This document shows, one piece after another, positions 7,966-16,426 of a stretch of DNA of 37,644 bases (position 1 is the stretch's first letter; every line of letters begins with the position of its first letter). The notes below the pieces were generated by a model. That model did no database searches. It was not told the DNA's origin and worked only from the letters and a program-made list of their open reading frames with translations. Origin of the DNA: a candidate division WOR-3 bacterium (GTDB lineage Bacteria > Hydrothermota > Tepidihabitantia > SM23-42 > JAOAFX01); assembly GCA_039802205.1 (NCBI GenBank), contig JBDRWD010000019.1, forward strand, positions 1 to 37,644. Direction: 5' to 3'. Made by a program: the position numbers and the translations under genes.

Positions 7966-10900
7966 TTATTTTGAACCTCTCCTGTTATTTGATAAATAAA
8001 AACTCTTTGCCTGCTGAACAAAGGTTTCCAGTCGGATTTCATCGAGTACATTGGCGATACCATCAAATGATAAACATAATAACGGCACCTCAGGATAATC
8101 ATCTTTGATCGCTTTATAAATTGTAGTCACAATATTACCCGGCATGCAGGTAAAAGGCATAACATTTATTACGCCAGAAAAATTTTCCCGGATATAGTCT
8201 ATGGTCTTGCCGATGCTCAAGATTGCCTCTCCCTCAAAAGAAGGATGAAGATATTTTTCAGCCTGGCGCAGTAACTTTTTAATTGGTGGTTCTGGAGCAA
8301 GCCCCAGAAGATGATAGATATAGCGCTGCCGCCGAACCATATATTGTTGGAAAATGGCAGTAAATAATGCCCGTCGGTATTGTTTAAACCACCAACAATT
8401 CCGAATTCGGGTAAAATTGGTGTAGAAAAACCATTCGGCAATTGAAGGCAGACTTACCTCGCAACCCATTGCTTCCAGCTTTTTTTCTAAGAATTGATTG
8501 CTAAATTTTTGCGAACGAATGTAAATCTCGCCAACGATACCGATGCGTGGCTTCCGCACATCTTCTATCTCGATCCCCTCCAAAAGACGCCGGGCTTCTT
8601 TTAAAACCGGGATAATACTTCTTCCCTTTTCTATCCGCGCACAGATTGCACCCAAAAACTCTGAATAAAGTTTATCGCTTAATCCTTTTTCCAGTTCATA
8701 AGGTCTTATTTGACGCACCTTAGCCTCAAGGGCATCAACTGCACAAATGCCATCCCAGGTTAAAAAGAGGAATTTTAACCCCATTGGTCCCAAATCATCA
8801 AAAAGGCTCGGTCCCTGATTCGGTGCATAGATAGGAACATCTTTCAATCCCAATTTATCAAGAATAATTCGATGGAGTTTGTAATATTGTCCGAAGCGAC
8901 AGGGGCCAGAACCTTGGGCCATAAAGAATGAAGCGTTATCAGGCTGAAAGTCTGGGGTTTTTATCTTTTTCAACATATCCCCAGCAGTAATTATTGCGGG
9001 CAGGCATTCCCGACCGCTAGTGAACCGTCGACCGAGCATTATTGATTCTTCATCCGGAGGTGTCATTACCTCGGCATCAATTCCGGCAAATCGCATGGCA
9101 CTGCAGAGCACTCGGGCGCCGTCGCACATATCCGGGATATAAATTTTTTTCTCTTTTTTTAAAGAACTTTTAACATTTATCTTCTGAGGCACGGTCCGCG
9201 GGATGATTCCTTTGATACTATCTACGAACGCCTCAAGACGGGTGATGAAACCAGCATCTCCAGAATGTTCGTCCAGTTCCAGCACAAGCATCGGTTTTTT
9301 ATCTATCTTCTCCTTTAAAAAATTAATCAAAAATGAATCCGGACCACAGGCGAAGTTGGAAAGATAGACAGGATAAACATGCTCTTTTTCTGCAATCACT
9401 TTGGCGGCACTCAAAATCTTCTGACCATAATGCCAGTACATATTAAAGAAGTCCTCTTTTAAAAATTGGTAATCCAATTCCACAAAATCAAGAGGAACAG
9501 GTAGCACACCAAGATTGCGAATCTTCTGGATCAATTGAAGATTTAAACCCTCATCGTAACCGTTATACGGACGAGAACAGATTAGAAAAATGGTGCCGTG
9601 GTATCCATTTAAAATCTCCTTGGCCTTTTTTGTTATCTCTCTTTGTACTTGCGTGTGGTAATCAAGTGCCTTTTTGATTGCCAAGGTAACCTGTTTTTTA
9701 CTCTTCCCAAATTTTTTTGCAAATCCGACCAACCCGGCTTGGAGTGCGGAAAAATCTCGGTCAAAATAGATGACGGGTGCATATATCTCAACTTCCTTAC
9801 CAAAGATTGCCCGCGCCTGATAAGGGAATGATTGAACATAAGGACAAACAAAACTTCGGGTAAAACATTTATTATTTGGTTTCATGGTGATAATGCTGGG
9901 CACAAAAATTTTCTTTATTCCCTTTTTGAGCAACTCCTCAATATGACCAAGGCAGACCTTGACCGGGAAGCAAGTGTCAGCAACCGCCCGGGCAGTGCCT
10001 GCCTCAACGGTCTGCCGATTGGTCACTTCCGAGAGGATCGGTTTAAAACCGAGTTCCCGGAGAAGTTTATAGAAAAATGGAAAGAGTTCATAAATAGCGA
10101 GCCCCCGGGGCAGGCCAATAGGAATCCCTTCCCCGTTTTCAGTTTTAAAGAATAAGTCATTACGCATTTTGTAAAGATCGAATACTTCACCTGTAGCCAT
10201 TCGTTCCCGCTCTTCATACCGTTCGCATCTTCCCCCATAAAATAGCGGTTTTTCACCTTCCAGTTTAATCCGGTTCACTTCACATTCATTGCTGCAGTGA
10301 CGGCAAACAAAGGTCTCAGTCTGGTAGGATCTCTTTACTAAATCAAAACCTTTGAAACGAGTCTTTTTGATTTCAGAATCGCGCACAATTAAAGCAATGC
10401 CAATCGCACCGGTGACATCGTGATTGGGTGGAACAATGATTTTTCTCTTTAATACTTCTTCAAACGCCGACACCACAGCTTTGTTAGCAGCAACCCCACC
10501 TTGAAAGACAATATGCTCACCAATCTTCTTGTTTCCCACGACCCGGTTGAGGTAGTTAAAGACAGTGGAATAGCCGAGCCCGGCCAGGAGATTCTCTCTT
10601 TCCGCGAGATTGTTCTGATAGTGGAATACCTCAGAACCTATAAACACCGTGCAGCGTTCGCCGAGATTGATCGGCGATTTTGCCTCCAGGGCCCGGTCAC
10701 CGAATTCTTCAATCTGCACACCCAAAATTTGGGCTTGTTCTTCAAGAAATGACCCGGTACCAGCAGCACAGACCTTATTCATCTCGAAATCCACAATCGT
10801 CTTATTTTCAATGCTTATATACTTTGAATCCTGTCCGCCAATTTCAAATATGGTATCCACTTCTGGTATAATCTCAATTGCTGCCCGGGCCTGGGCAGAG

Positions 10901-12042
10901 ATTTCGTTTTTGATTATGTCAGCACCGATGAGAGTGCCGATGAGATACCGGCCCGAGCCAGTGGTCCCTGCACCAATTATCTCCACCTTAGCACCAATCT
11001 CTTCCTTAAGTTCCGCTAATCCTTTAAGCACGGTATCAATCGGTCGACCTTTCGTCCACAGATATTTGCGGGCGAGAACCCGGCCGGATTTATCTATTAA
11101 CACCAGGTTCGTGGAGATAGAACCGACATCAATCCCCAAATAAGCCTCGGTCTTCGTCGAAGGTGGATGAACGATAATGGAAGGCCGCCAGTCTTTTCGT
11201 CCATCAAGAGGTGGCAACCGATTTATCGTGGGAGGTTGATCAAGCCACTTTTTTAGATTCTCAAGCTCGGTTAATTTAGAGGTGCTGGTAAATCCTCGCG
11301 CCGCATACACCGCCCCGATCGCCGCAATCGCCTGATAATGTTTTGGAATGATTAAATCTGATTCTCGAAGATGCAGCACTGCGCACAGCGCTTTAAAAAT
11401 GCCTTTATTCGCTGCCACACCCCCGATGAATGCCACAGGAGGGATGATCCTTTTCCCCCGTACAATGGCACTCTTGAAATTCCGTGCCAGGGCATAACAG
11501 AGCCCGGCAATCAAATCTTCAACCGGTGTCCCAATCTGCTGTAGATGAATCATATCACTCTTGGCAAAGACCGAACAACGGCCCGCAATCCTTGCTGGTC
11601 TTTTGGCAGCAGTCGCATAGGTACCGAATTCTTCTACCGGGATGGAAAGACGCTGTGCCTGCTGGTCTAAAAAGATACCAGCACCAGCCGCACAAAGAGG
11701 ATTAGCCGAAAAATCAAATGAGCCATCATTAATAGTGATGAATTTGGAATTGATTCCACCGATTTCTATCACCGATTTAAACTCCACTCCTAAATATCTC
11801 AACCCCTTCACAATTGCCTCTACCTCGTTCACCCGTACAATCCCGAGGTTTTCTGCTACTGACCGGGGAATGCTGCCAGTGAAGACAATCCGGGCGTCTT
11901 CTTTTATCTCTTTAAGGATATCAAACAAAAGGTTATAGGGTCGGCCGTGATGGATTAAATAGTCGGTCTTTATTAGATTGCCCTGGTAAAAATGGGCAAT
12001 CTTGATACTCACCGAACCGACATCTATGCCATACTCATGCAT
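7966..12042 (-). CDS. giant double-ASKHA CoA-dehydratase-type activase (BadF/BadG/BcrA/BcrD family) with DUF2229-like C-terminal half
   Basis: An ATP-driven electron-transfer activase fused to a dehydratase/reductase-like half. Residues 1-260 and 300-560 are two ASKHA ATPase domains, starting YGIDVGSVS and YLGIDVGSIS. Each keeps the two cysteines that ligate the bridging [4Fe-4S] cluster in HgdC-type activators: C117 (LCAAGAG) and C156 (GRCSVF), then C425 (VCAAGTG) and C464 (GERCTVF). The single chain can therefore form the normal homodimer internally. A CRHCSNEC segment follows near 580, then a long Cys-rich region matching the COG3580/COG3581-type halves found in double-cubane-cluster protein relatives. 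Physiological substrate unknown. The ATG abuts the stop of the preceding gene (TAAATG) with no Shine-Dalgarno, implying coupling. Length near 1360-1400 is usual for this subgroup. Confidence 0.9.
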   Translation of the reverse strand: MHEYGIDVGSVSIKIAHFYQGNLIKTDYLIHHGRPYNLLFDILKEIKEDARIVFTGSIPRSVAENLGIVRVNEVEAIVKGLRYLGVEFKSVIEIGGINSKFITINDGSFDFSANPLCAAGAGIFLDQQAQRLSIPVEEFGTYATAAKRPARIAGRCSVFAKSDMIHLQQIGTPVEDLIAGLCYALARNFKSAIVRGKRIIPPVAFIGGVAANKGIFKALCAVLHLRESDLIIPKHYQAIAAIGAVYAARGFTSTSKLTELENLKKWLDQPPTINRLPPLDGRKDWRPSIIVHPPSTKTEAYLGIDVGSISTNLVLIDKSGRVLARKYLWTKGRPIDTVLKGLAELKEEIGAKVEIIGAGTTGSGRYLIGTLIGADIIKNEISAQARAAIEIIPEVDTIFEIGGQDSKYISIENKTIVDFEMNKVCAAGTGSFLEEQAQILGVQIEEFGDRALEAKSPINLGERCTVFIGSEVFHYQNNLAERENLLAGLGYSTVFNYLNRVVGNKKIGEHIVFQGGVAANKAVVSAFEEVLKRKIIVPPNHDVTGAIGIALIVRDSEIKKTRFKGFDLVKRSYQTETFVCRHCSNECEVNRIKLEGEKPLFYGGRCERYEERERMATGEVFDLYKMRNDLFFKTENGEGIPIGLPRGLAIYELFPFFYKLLRELGFKPILSEVTNRQTVEAGTARAVADTCFPVKVCLGHIEELLKKGIKKIFVPSIITMKPNNKCFTRSFVCPYVQSFPYQARAIFGKEVEIYAPVIYFDRDFSALQAGLVGFAKKFGKSKKQVTLAIKKALDYHTQVQREITKKAKEILNGYHGTIFLICSRPYNGYDEGLNLQLIQKIRNLGVLPVPLDFVELDYQFLKEDFFNMYWHYGQKILSAAKVIAEKEHVYPVYLSNFACGPDSFLINFLKEKIDKKPMLVLELDEHSGDAGFITRLEAFVDSIKGIIPRTVPQKINVKSSLKKEKKIYIPDMCDGARVLCSAMRFAGIDAEVMTPPDEESIMLGRRFTSGRECLPAIITAGDMLKKIKTPDFQPDNASFFMAQGSGPCRFGQYYKLHRIILDKLGLKDVPIYAPNQGPSLFDDLGPMGLKFLFLTWDGICAVDALEAKVRQIRPYELEKGLSDKLYSEFLGAICARIEKGRSIIPVLKEARRLLEGIEIEDVRKPRIGIVGEIYIRSQKFSNQFLEKKLEAMGCEVSLPSIAEWFFYTNFTRIRNCWWFKQYRRALFTAIFQQYMVRRQRYIYHLLGLAPEPPIKKLLRQAEKYLHPSFEGEAILSIGKTIDYIRENFSGVINVMPFTCMPGNIVTTIYKAIKDDYPEVPLLCLSFDGIANVLDEIRLETFVQQAKSFYLSNNRRGSK

Positions 12043-12639
12043 TTATGGAGTATAAAAAATCCCTAATGAGAAATGAAAATCGTAATTGTTTTCAGAACGA
12101 TTCTGGGTATCCGGGTCATCGGCAGTAAGATTATAATTAAAAGAAAACTCAGGAGTAATCTTTGCCTTTACCAGTTTAAAATCTGTGCCGAATGAAAAGA
12201 GAAACAAAAAATCATTCTCAAGGTCATCTATACTGTTTTTTATAGAACCAATATACGCGGTTCCACCAAGTTGAAAATTCCCTGCAAAACCCAGACCAAG
12301 ATATGGGGCAACCGGTAGCATTCCTGCTTTCAACTGGAATACAATGGGAAGATAAAAATTGTTGTAATCAGCACCCATCTCAATATTTAATACGGTTCTA
12401 TCAAAGGCGGTCGTCTTGAACATTGGTGTTATCTGGATGCCAAATAGTTGTGAGAATTCCATTCCCATACCAAGCCCTATTTGAAATCCCAATCCTGAAT
12501 AATTTCCTGCACCATCATCCGGGTCAAAATTTGAATGATTGATTCCGGTCTGAAGCCCAAAGAATGTCTTTAGGGGTAATTCATTCTGTGCGAAAACAAA
12601 AATTATCGGCAATAAGATTAAAATCAATAATTTCTTCAT
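12043..12639 (-). CDS. outer-membrane beta-barrel protein (OMP_b-brl-like)
   Basis: Signal peptide MKKLLILILLPIIFVFA with cleavage near AQ-NE, then alternating hydrophobic and glycine/aromatic strands (GLGFQIGLGMGMEF, YLGLGFAGNF, FHFSLGIFY) to the C-terminus, as in small 8-stranded porin-like proteins of about 200 residues. I start at ATG 12639, preceded by GGAGGC, rather than 14 codons earlier, where the extension would spoil the signal peptide. It sits 31 bases behind the DUF4412-like gene and abuts the activase. Exact function unknown. Confidence 0.8.
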   Translation of the reverse strand: MKKLLILILLPIIFVFAQNELPLKTFFGLQTGINHSNFDPDDGAGNYSGLGFQIGLGMGMEFSQLFGIQITPMFKTTAFDRTVLNIEMGADYNNFYLPIVFQLKAGMLPVAPYLGLGFAGNFQLGGTAYIGSIKNSIDDLENDFLFLFSFGTDFKLVKAKITPEFSFNYNLTADDPDTQNRSENNYDFHFSLGIFYTP

Positions 12640-12670
12640 ATTGCCTCCACTTTTAATTTTTTTTATCTGA

Positions 12671-13468
12671 TTATTCTTCATTTTCTAAGTTCACTTTGAA
12701 CTCAATCTTTTTATAATCTGAAGGAATCTTAAAAAGTTCTTCGCTCAAATTTTTTTCTGCCAATTTTTCTATCACTGTTTCGGTAGTCGTTTCTGAAACA
12801 ATTTTCCCTTTTGCATCAAATGTCTTTGAAGCAACGAACGATTTCAATACAAATCCCAGATTAGCAAACAAATCTTTTTCCTTGCGAATCAATGAATCAA
12901 GATCGGCGATCCCTGTAGATATAGATTTTTTAGTGAAATTCAACGAAATATCTTCAAGGTGATTTGTTGTCGTCCACAATTCCCTTGATTCTTCATTGTG
13001 TGTCTTCACCTTCATAACCATTATCTTCGTTTCCATATCATAGGAAAGATTAATTTTAAAATGTTTACAATCAACACCCAAAATATTCTCTGTTCCAAGT
13101 TCCTGCATTTCAATCTTCGGATTGGAAATAGTAAATTTGACAAACCTATTAACAGCGCTCATAAGCCCGGAAACGGAATCTATATTCATTACATAATATT
13201 CTTTATTCTCGGGGTCAACAATATATATCTCATTTTTATCGGACAGATAAAGCCAGTACATTCCTCCCTTCATGAGGGGATTTTCCTTTTCTGAAACCTC
13301 AACAAATTCCTCGCGCACATTGCCTTTCTGGGCATAACCCTTTATAATAATCTTTGATTCTTTATCTTTTGTTTTCGTTATTGTCTGTGCCTCCCATTCC
13401 ACACCCGCAAAAAGGATTAATGGAAATGTAAATAAAGCAATTAAGACAAGGCAAAAAGCCTTCTTCAA
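12671..13468 (-). CDS. exported DUF4412-like protein
   Basis: Signal peptide (MKKAFCLVLIALFTFPLILFA) followed by a beta-rich 240-residue domain, with features such as YWLYLSDKNEIYIVDPENKEYY, LGVDCKHFKI and a late LFKIPSDYKK. These resemble DUF4412/outer-membrane lipoprotein-carrier-like proteins. No lipobox, so soluble periplasmic is likely. Start TTG 13468 is supported by GGAGG ending five bases upstream. A promoter at 13489-13516 makes this the first gene of the four-gene cluster ending with the cysteine-rich gene at 7770. Role unknown. Confidence 0.75.
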   Translation of the reverse strand: MKKAFCLVLIALFTFPLILFAGVEWEAQTITKTKDKESKIIIKGYAQKGNVREEFVEVSEKENPLMKGGMYWLYLSDKNEIYIVDPENKEYYVMNIDSVSGLMSAVNRFVKFTISNPKIEMQELGTENILGVDCKHFKINLSYDMETKIMVMKVKTHNEESRELWTTTNHLEDISLNFTKKSISTGIADLDSLIRKEKDLFANLGFVLKSFVASKTFDAKGKIVSETTTETVIEKLAEKNLSEELFKIPSDYKKIEFKVNLENEE

Positions 13469-13488
13469 TTCAACCTCCTTCTTGTCTA

Positions 13489-13516
13489 ATTTTACTCATA
13501 ATTATCAAAAAATCAA
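13489..13516 (-). promoter_or_regulatory. promoter of the DUF4412-activase cluster
   Basis: Read on the minus strand: TTGATT (13516-13511), 16 bp, TAAAAT (13494-13489). The predicted start near 13482 leaves a leader of about 15 bases containing AAGGAGG before the TTG start codon. Confidence 0.6.
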
Positions 13517-13915
13517 GGGATATTCAAACCCATTACTCGTCCGCTTGCGGTGACCTCTGAAATTTGACTCCCCTCATTTTATAAATATTATATTCTAACA
13601 TTCAATTATTCCATAATTCTGAAATTATGGAATAGATATATAATAGCAAACTCTGGAGCAATAATTGATTATAATACATTATCGCATCATTTTTAATGAA
13701 TTCGCGTTTTGACAATAAAAACCTATTCCATTTTTACAAAATGTGAAAAAATTTATCACCTACCCTGAAGATTGAAGATTGAAAATCAACGACTGCTTCT
13801 GCTACTTGTTAATGTGTAATGCAAAGATTTGACCCCGCATCCCCCTTACACAGAACGTTCATAGAGTGTGTTTTCAACTATGAATACAGGGCTCTTTACC
13901 TTTTTGTAAATACTA
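13517..13915. other. 399-bp A+T-rich non-coding stretch with repeat fragments
   Basis: No gene seen. It holds a perfect 12-bp inverted repeat (13607-13634). Two short stretches, AAATTTGACTCCCC near 13560 and ATGCAAAGATTTGACCCC near 13819, read like fragments of dispersed repeats. The second shares 12 bases with 7636-7647. Confidence 0.5.
13607..13634. repeat. perfect 12-bp inverted repeat, 4-base loop
   Basis: TATTCCATAATT (13607-13618) and AATTATGGAATA (13623-13634) are exact reverse complements around CTGA. There is no T-run behind it on either strand, so it is more likely an operator or a mobile-repeat remnant than a terminator. A half-site TATTCCAT recurs near 13723. Confidence 0.55.
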
Positions 13916-13943
13916 TTGACAGGGTTGTATAAATAGATATAAT
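13916..13943 (+). promoter_or_regulatory. full-consensus promoter of the HEAT-repeat gene
   Basis: TTGACA (13916-13921), 16 bp, TATAAT (13938-13943), both hexamers perfect. The predicted start near 13950 gives a leader of about 120 bases. Within it GGGAGG (13961-13966) precedes a GTG-started frame of 24 codons (13979-14050, ending TAA) that could be an upstream peptide or a repeat-derived accident. Confidence 0.65.
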
Positions 13944-14072
13944 TGGCAACGGTTACGTAAGGGAGGTATCAATTTCTGTGAAAATGGGGACACGATCAAA
14001 CTTTATTGAAATCATCCCACCGAATTCTTTTTCCCTTCAAAAGAAATAACTTAGAGAAAGAGGAGGTAGGTT

Positions 14073-14300
14073 ATGCATGATTACATAGAAATATTTGAAG
14101 AATATGATTCAATCTATGATGCCTCAGAAAGATTCATTGCAGATCTTAAAGATGAAGATAGTTATGTGCGAAGGTATGCCGCAGAGGCATTGGGCAAAAT
14201 AGGCGATAACCGTGCCGTAGAACCGCTAATTGCAGCACTTAAAGATGAAGATAGTGATGTGCGAAGGTATGCCGAAGAGGCATTAAAGAAAATAGGTTGA
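14073..14300 (+). CDS. 75-residue HEAT/PBS-lyase-type repeat protein
   Basis: After a 20-residue lead ([20 protein letters not shown]) come one complete and one partial HEAT repeat of the phycocyanin-lyase type ([21 protein letters not shown], then [21 protein letters not shown]). The unit is 31 residues. The two copies differ at only about 8 of 65 aligned DNA bases, so the duplication is recent or kept uniform by recombination. GAGGAGG lies eight bases before the ATG. The gene stands alone with a very strong promoter. Such repeats bind proteins. Target unknown. The protein is far shorter than most HEAT scaffolds and may be a remnant or a minimal adaptor. Confidence 0.75.
   Translation: MHDYIEIFEEYDSIYDASERFIADLKDEDSYVRRYAAEALGKIGDNRAVEPLIAALKDEDSDVRRYAEEALKKIG
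14139..14296 (+). repeat. tandem near-identical 93-bp repeat inside the HEAT gene
   Basis: Copy 1 runs 14139-14231. The second, incomplete copy begins at 14232 and matches the first 65 bases with about eight differences, including the 19-base run ATGTGCGAAGGTATGCCG plus flanks. The period of 93 bases equals one HEAT repeat. Confidence 0.8.
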
Positions 14301-14428
14301 GGAAAAGGTATCCAATTTAATCAAATCCTTCTTCATCACACTTCTTAAGAATTATTAACATAATAGGATTTTATACATACCGAAGCGCTCACAAAGGATT
14401 ATAATGGGAATAGTAAAATAAAACTATT

Positions 14429-15931
14429 TTATATCTTCGTCAGTTTTTCTTTATAGATTTTTTCTCCCGCATTCAATATTATAAAATAAACCCCGCTGGG
14501 AATCTTTTTACCGCTTTGATTTTTTCCATCCCAGAAGATTGTATATTTACCAGCAGGCTGAAAATCATTATGCAGATTTTTTACAAGATTACCTGATGTA
14601 TCATAAATTGCAATATTCACCCTTGAGCTATTATTCAATTGATAATGGATTTTAACTTTATCACGAAAGGGATTCGGATTTAACGAAAGAATTCCTTGAG
14701 TTTTTGATTCCTGCTCCTTTATCCCCACATACTCCTGCCCTGCAGAAAATATAAATAATGGCAGATCGGTCGTCGGTATGCCAAGGGCATTTATGATAGC
14801 AGTCCGCTCACTTGAAGAGAAGTTTGCAGTAAAATAACCCTGTAGATTTATACATGTTGCCTGTAAAAGAGCACTCGCCCCGGCAAAACCCGCTTCAAGT
14901 AATTGATATCTACTCGCAGTCGTAGCACAATAGACAAAATAATTTGGCGCGGTCTGAGGTAATCGTGGAATTGCACTTCTAAGCTGGGGTCTTCTATCAC
15001 CATCCGTTACCCTTTCAATCCGATGGTCACGAGAACTTGCACTTCCTGAAGGGAGTCGGATATGGTATCTTTCAACACCCACCGAGCGAACAATATATAT
15101 CCTGCCTGTGAGATAATAATTTGCTACAGCAGACGGAACCGTAATACCTGCACGATTATTAGATGTCATATGCGGTGTGTTGCCATACGATGCCCAGGCA
15201 AGCTGGGATAATTGATTAAGATTCAGCTCGGTATCACTAAATAGATTTCCATACTTCAGATTTGCCAAGGCATTTTCAAGTATCACCGTGCCATTGGTAT
15301 TCGGGTCAGGTAAAGAACCATTTGAAGAATGGGCGACGCATTCTGAAGTTATTCCACTTACCGAACTCATCAATCCATAAACATTGACCATCTGAACAGT
15401 TAGGGCTGGATTCCAGGTACTATTTGCATTGGTTGTTGCACTCTCTTTTGGGCAACTGGCGGGTTGATTGGTATTGGTGTTCCAGAAAGAAATAGAAGCA
15501 AGGAGTGCATATTGAATGGCGGTGCCTGCATCTTCAGGAATATCACTGGCGATTCCGACTTCAAAAGCTGCATTCGCTTCGGATTTGTGATTACCGGACA
15601 AATGAAGGATGAGATCATGAATACTAGGGTCATAGCGATAGACATTGTCGCTGCGGGCAACATAAATAATTCTATCGGTACCAATCAATGGAGCGCGCGA
15701 AGCGGCCCACAAAATATTAGCAAGTATCTGGTCCGAGAGGGTGCTGGTATAGCCGCTATGATAGGAGCGACGGCTGTTCAATACAATCTCAGCAGAGAAA
15801 TTGTTAATCTGCGGTGGTGGTAAATAGCGGGATGTGGTTAGGGCAGATAAGAGGGATTTGCTGAATGTCCGGTTGAAAAGTGCACCTGCGGTGCTCCCCA
15901 AAAGTATCTTTAGAAATTCTCGCCTTTTCAT
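14429..15931 (-). CDS. exported double nitroreductase-like (SagB-type) flavoprotein with Tat-like signal and T9SS-type sorting tail
   Basis: Residues 2-8, KRREFLK, followed by a hydrophobic stretch, form a Tat-like signal. Two nitroreductase-like halves follow. The first (about 45-170) has SRRSYHSGY, LANILWAASRAP and VYRYDPSIHDL. The second (about 240-400) has LSQLAWASYGNT, TVPSAVANYYL and GVERYHIRLP. The chain may therefore fold as an internal version of the usual FMN-binding dimer. The last 86 residues, from LSLNPNPF, are a FlgD-like/Por-secretion-tail domain ending SGVYFIILNAGEKIYKEKL. The start is ATG 15931 with GGAGG five bases upstream. The GTG at 15943 lies about at the predicted transcription start and is unlikely. 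Substrate unknown. Confidence 0.8.
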   Translation of the reverse strand: MKRREFLKILLGSTAGALFNRTFSKSLLSALTTSRYLPPPQINNFSAEIVLNSRRSYHSGYTSTLSDQILANILWAASRAPLIGTDRIIYVARSDNVYRYDPSIHDLILHLSGNHKSEANAAFEVGIASDIPEDAGTAIQYALLASISFWNTNTNQPASCPKESATTNANSTWNPALTVQMVNVYGLMSSVSGITSECVAHSSNGSLPDPNTNGTVILENALANLKYGNLFSDTELNLNQLSQLAWASYGNTPHMTSNNRAGITVPSAVANYYLTGRIYIVRSVGVERYHIRLPSGSASSRDHRIERVTDGDRRPQLRSAIPRLPQTAPNYFVYCATTASRYQLLEAGFAGASALLQATCINLQGYFTANFSSSERTAIINALGIPTTDLPLFIFSAGQEYVGIKEQESKTQGILSLNPNPFRDKVKIHYQLNNSSRVNIAIYDTSGNLVKNLHNDFQPAGKYTIFWDGKNQSGKKIPSGVYFIILNAGEKIYKEKLTKI

Positions 15932-15949
15932 GGAAACCTCCACTATGAA

Positions 15950-15977
15950 ATTTTAGTCAATATAAGAAGATTGTCAA
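15950..15977 (-). promoter_or_regulatory. promoter of the exported nitroreductase
   Basis: On the minus strand TTGACA (15977-15972), 16 bp, TAAAAT (15955-15950). The predicted start near 15942 lies directly before the GGAGG at 15941-15937, giving an 11-12-base leader. The -35 box begins 15 bases after the tRNA gene's end. Confidence 0.65.
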
Positions 15978-15991
15978 TGATGGTGCTAAAA

Positions 15992-16065
15992 CGCGCCTGG
16001 GGGGAATTGAACCCCCAGCCTGCGGGTTCGAAGCCCGCCGCTCTATCCTCTTGAGCTACAGGCGC
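15992..16065 (-). tRNA. tRNA-Arg (anticodon TCG)
   Basis: On the minus strand the cloverleaf is complete: acceptor GCGCCTG/CAGGCGC, D-stem GCTC/GAGC, anticodon stem GCGGG/CCCGC with loop CTTCGAA (anticodon TCG, reading CGN codons), variable loop AGGCT, T-arm GGGGG-TTCAATT-CCCCC, and discriminator G at 15992. CCA is not encoded. It starts four bases after yraN ends, so it is probably co-transcribed with the ribosomal-protein operon. Confidence 0.95.
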
Positions 16066-16069
16066 CGAT

Positions 16070-16426
16070 TTAAAATGCATCTTCAATATATTCGTATTCA
16101 ATGCCCTGGATACTCTGACTTATTGCTAAGACATCAAAGTGGATTTCGCTATCCATAGGCAGGTGCCTTTTCTTCAACCACAAAAGGGCAACATTCTGGA
16201 TCTTTTTCTGTTTTCTCTTATTGACCGATTCCTGAGGCAACCCATATTCCAGGGTGCGCCGGTATTTCACTTCCACAAAGTGGTAGGATTTATCTTTTCT
16301 TAAAACCAGATCGATCTCTCCATAACGACAGCGAAAATTGTGATCCACGATATTGAAACCTCTTTTGTTTAAAAAAGACCGGGCGAGTTCTTCACCCTTT
16401 TTGCCTAATTGGATTTTATTTAGCAT
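16070..16426 (-). CDS. yraN: YraN/UPF0102 family protein, predicted endonuclease-fold
   Basis: The 118-residue product matches the usual YraN length of 115-130. It has LGKKGEELARSFL near the N-terminus, then the restriction-endonuclease-like core: GEIDLV and VEVKYR (E-x-D ... E-x-K), the metal site of this fold. I chose ATG 16426, which overlaps rnhB in the string ATGCTAAATAA. A longer upstream extension inside rnhB has no family support. rnhB-yraN pairing is widespread, and the role (DNA processing) is still poorly known. Confidence 0.9.
   Translation of the reverse strand: MLNKIQLGKKGEELARSFLNKRGFNIVDHNFRCRYGEIDLVLRKDKSYHFVEVKYRRTLEYGLPQESVNKRKQKKIQNVALLWLKKRHLPMDSEIHFDVLAISQSIQGIEYEYIEDAF

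Noticed and set aside
10649-11143. 164-codon plus-strand frame inside the activase gene
   Set aside because: Antisense shadow of strongly conserved activase sequence. No ribosome site and Ser/Pro/Ile-rich nonsense text.
14139-14296. Tandem repeat as a possible CRISPR or minisatellite
   Set aside because: The 93-bp period is in frame and encodes a HEAT repeat. There are no spacers and only two copies.
14409-14428. AATAGT/ACTATT hairpin between the HEAT gene and the nitroreductase end
   Set aside because: Six A+T-rich base pairs with an 8-base loop and no T-run. Too weak to call a terminator.
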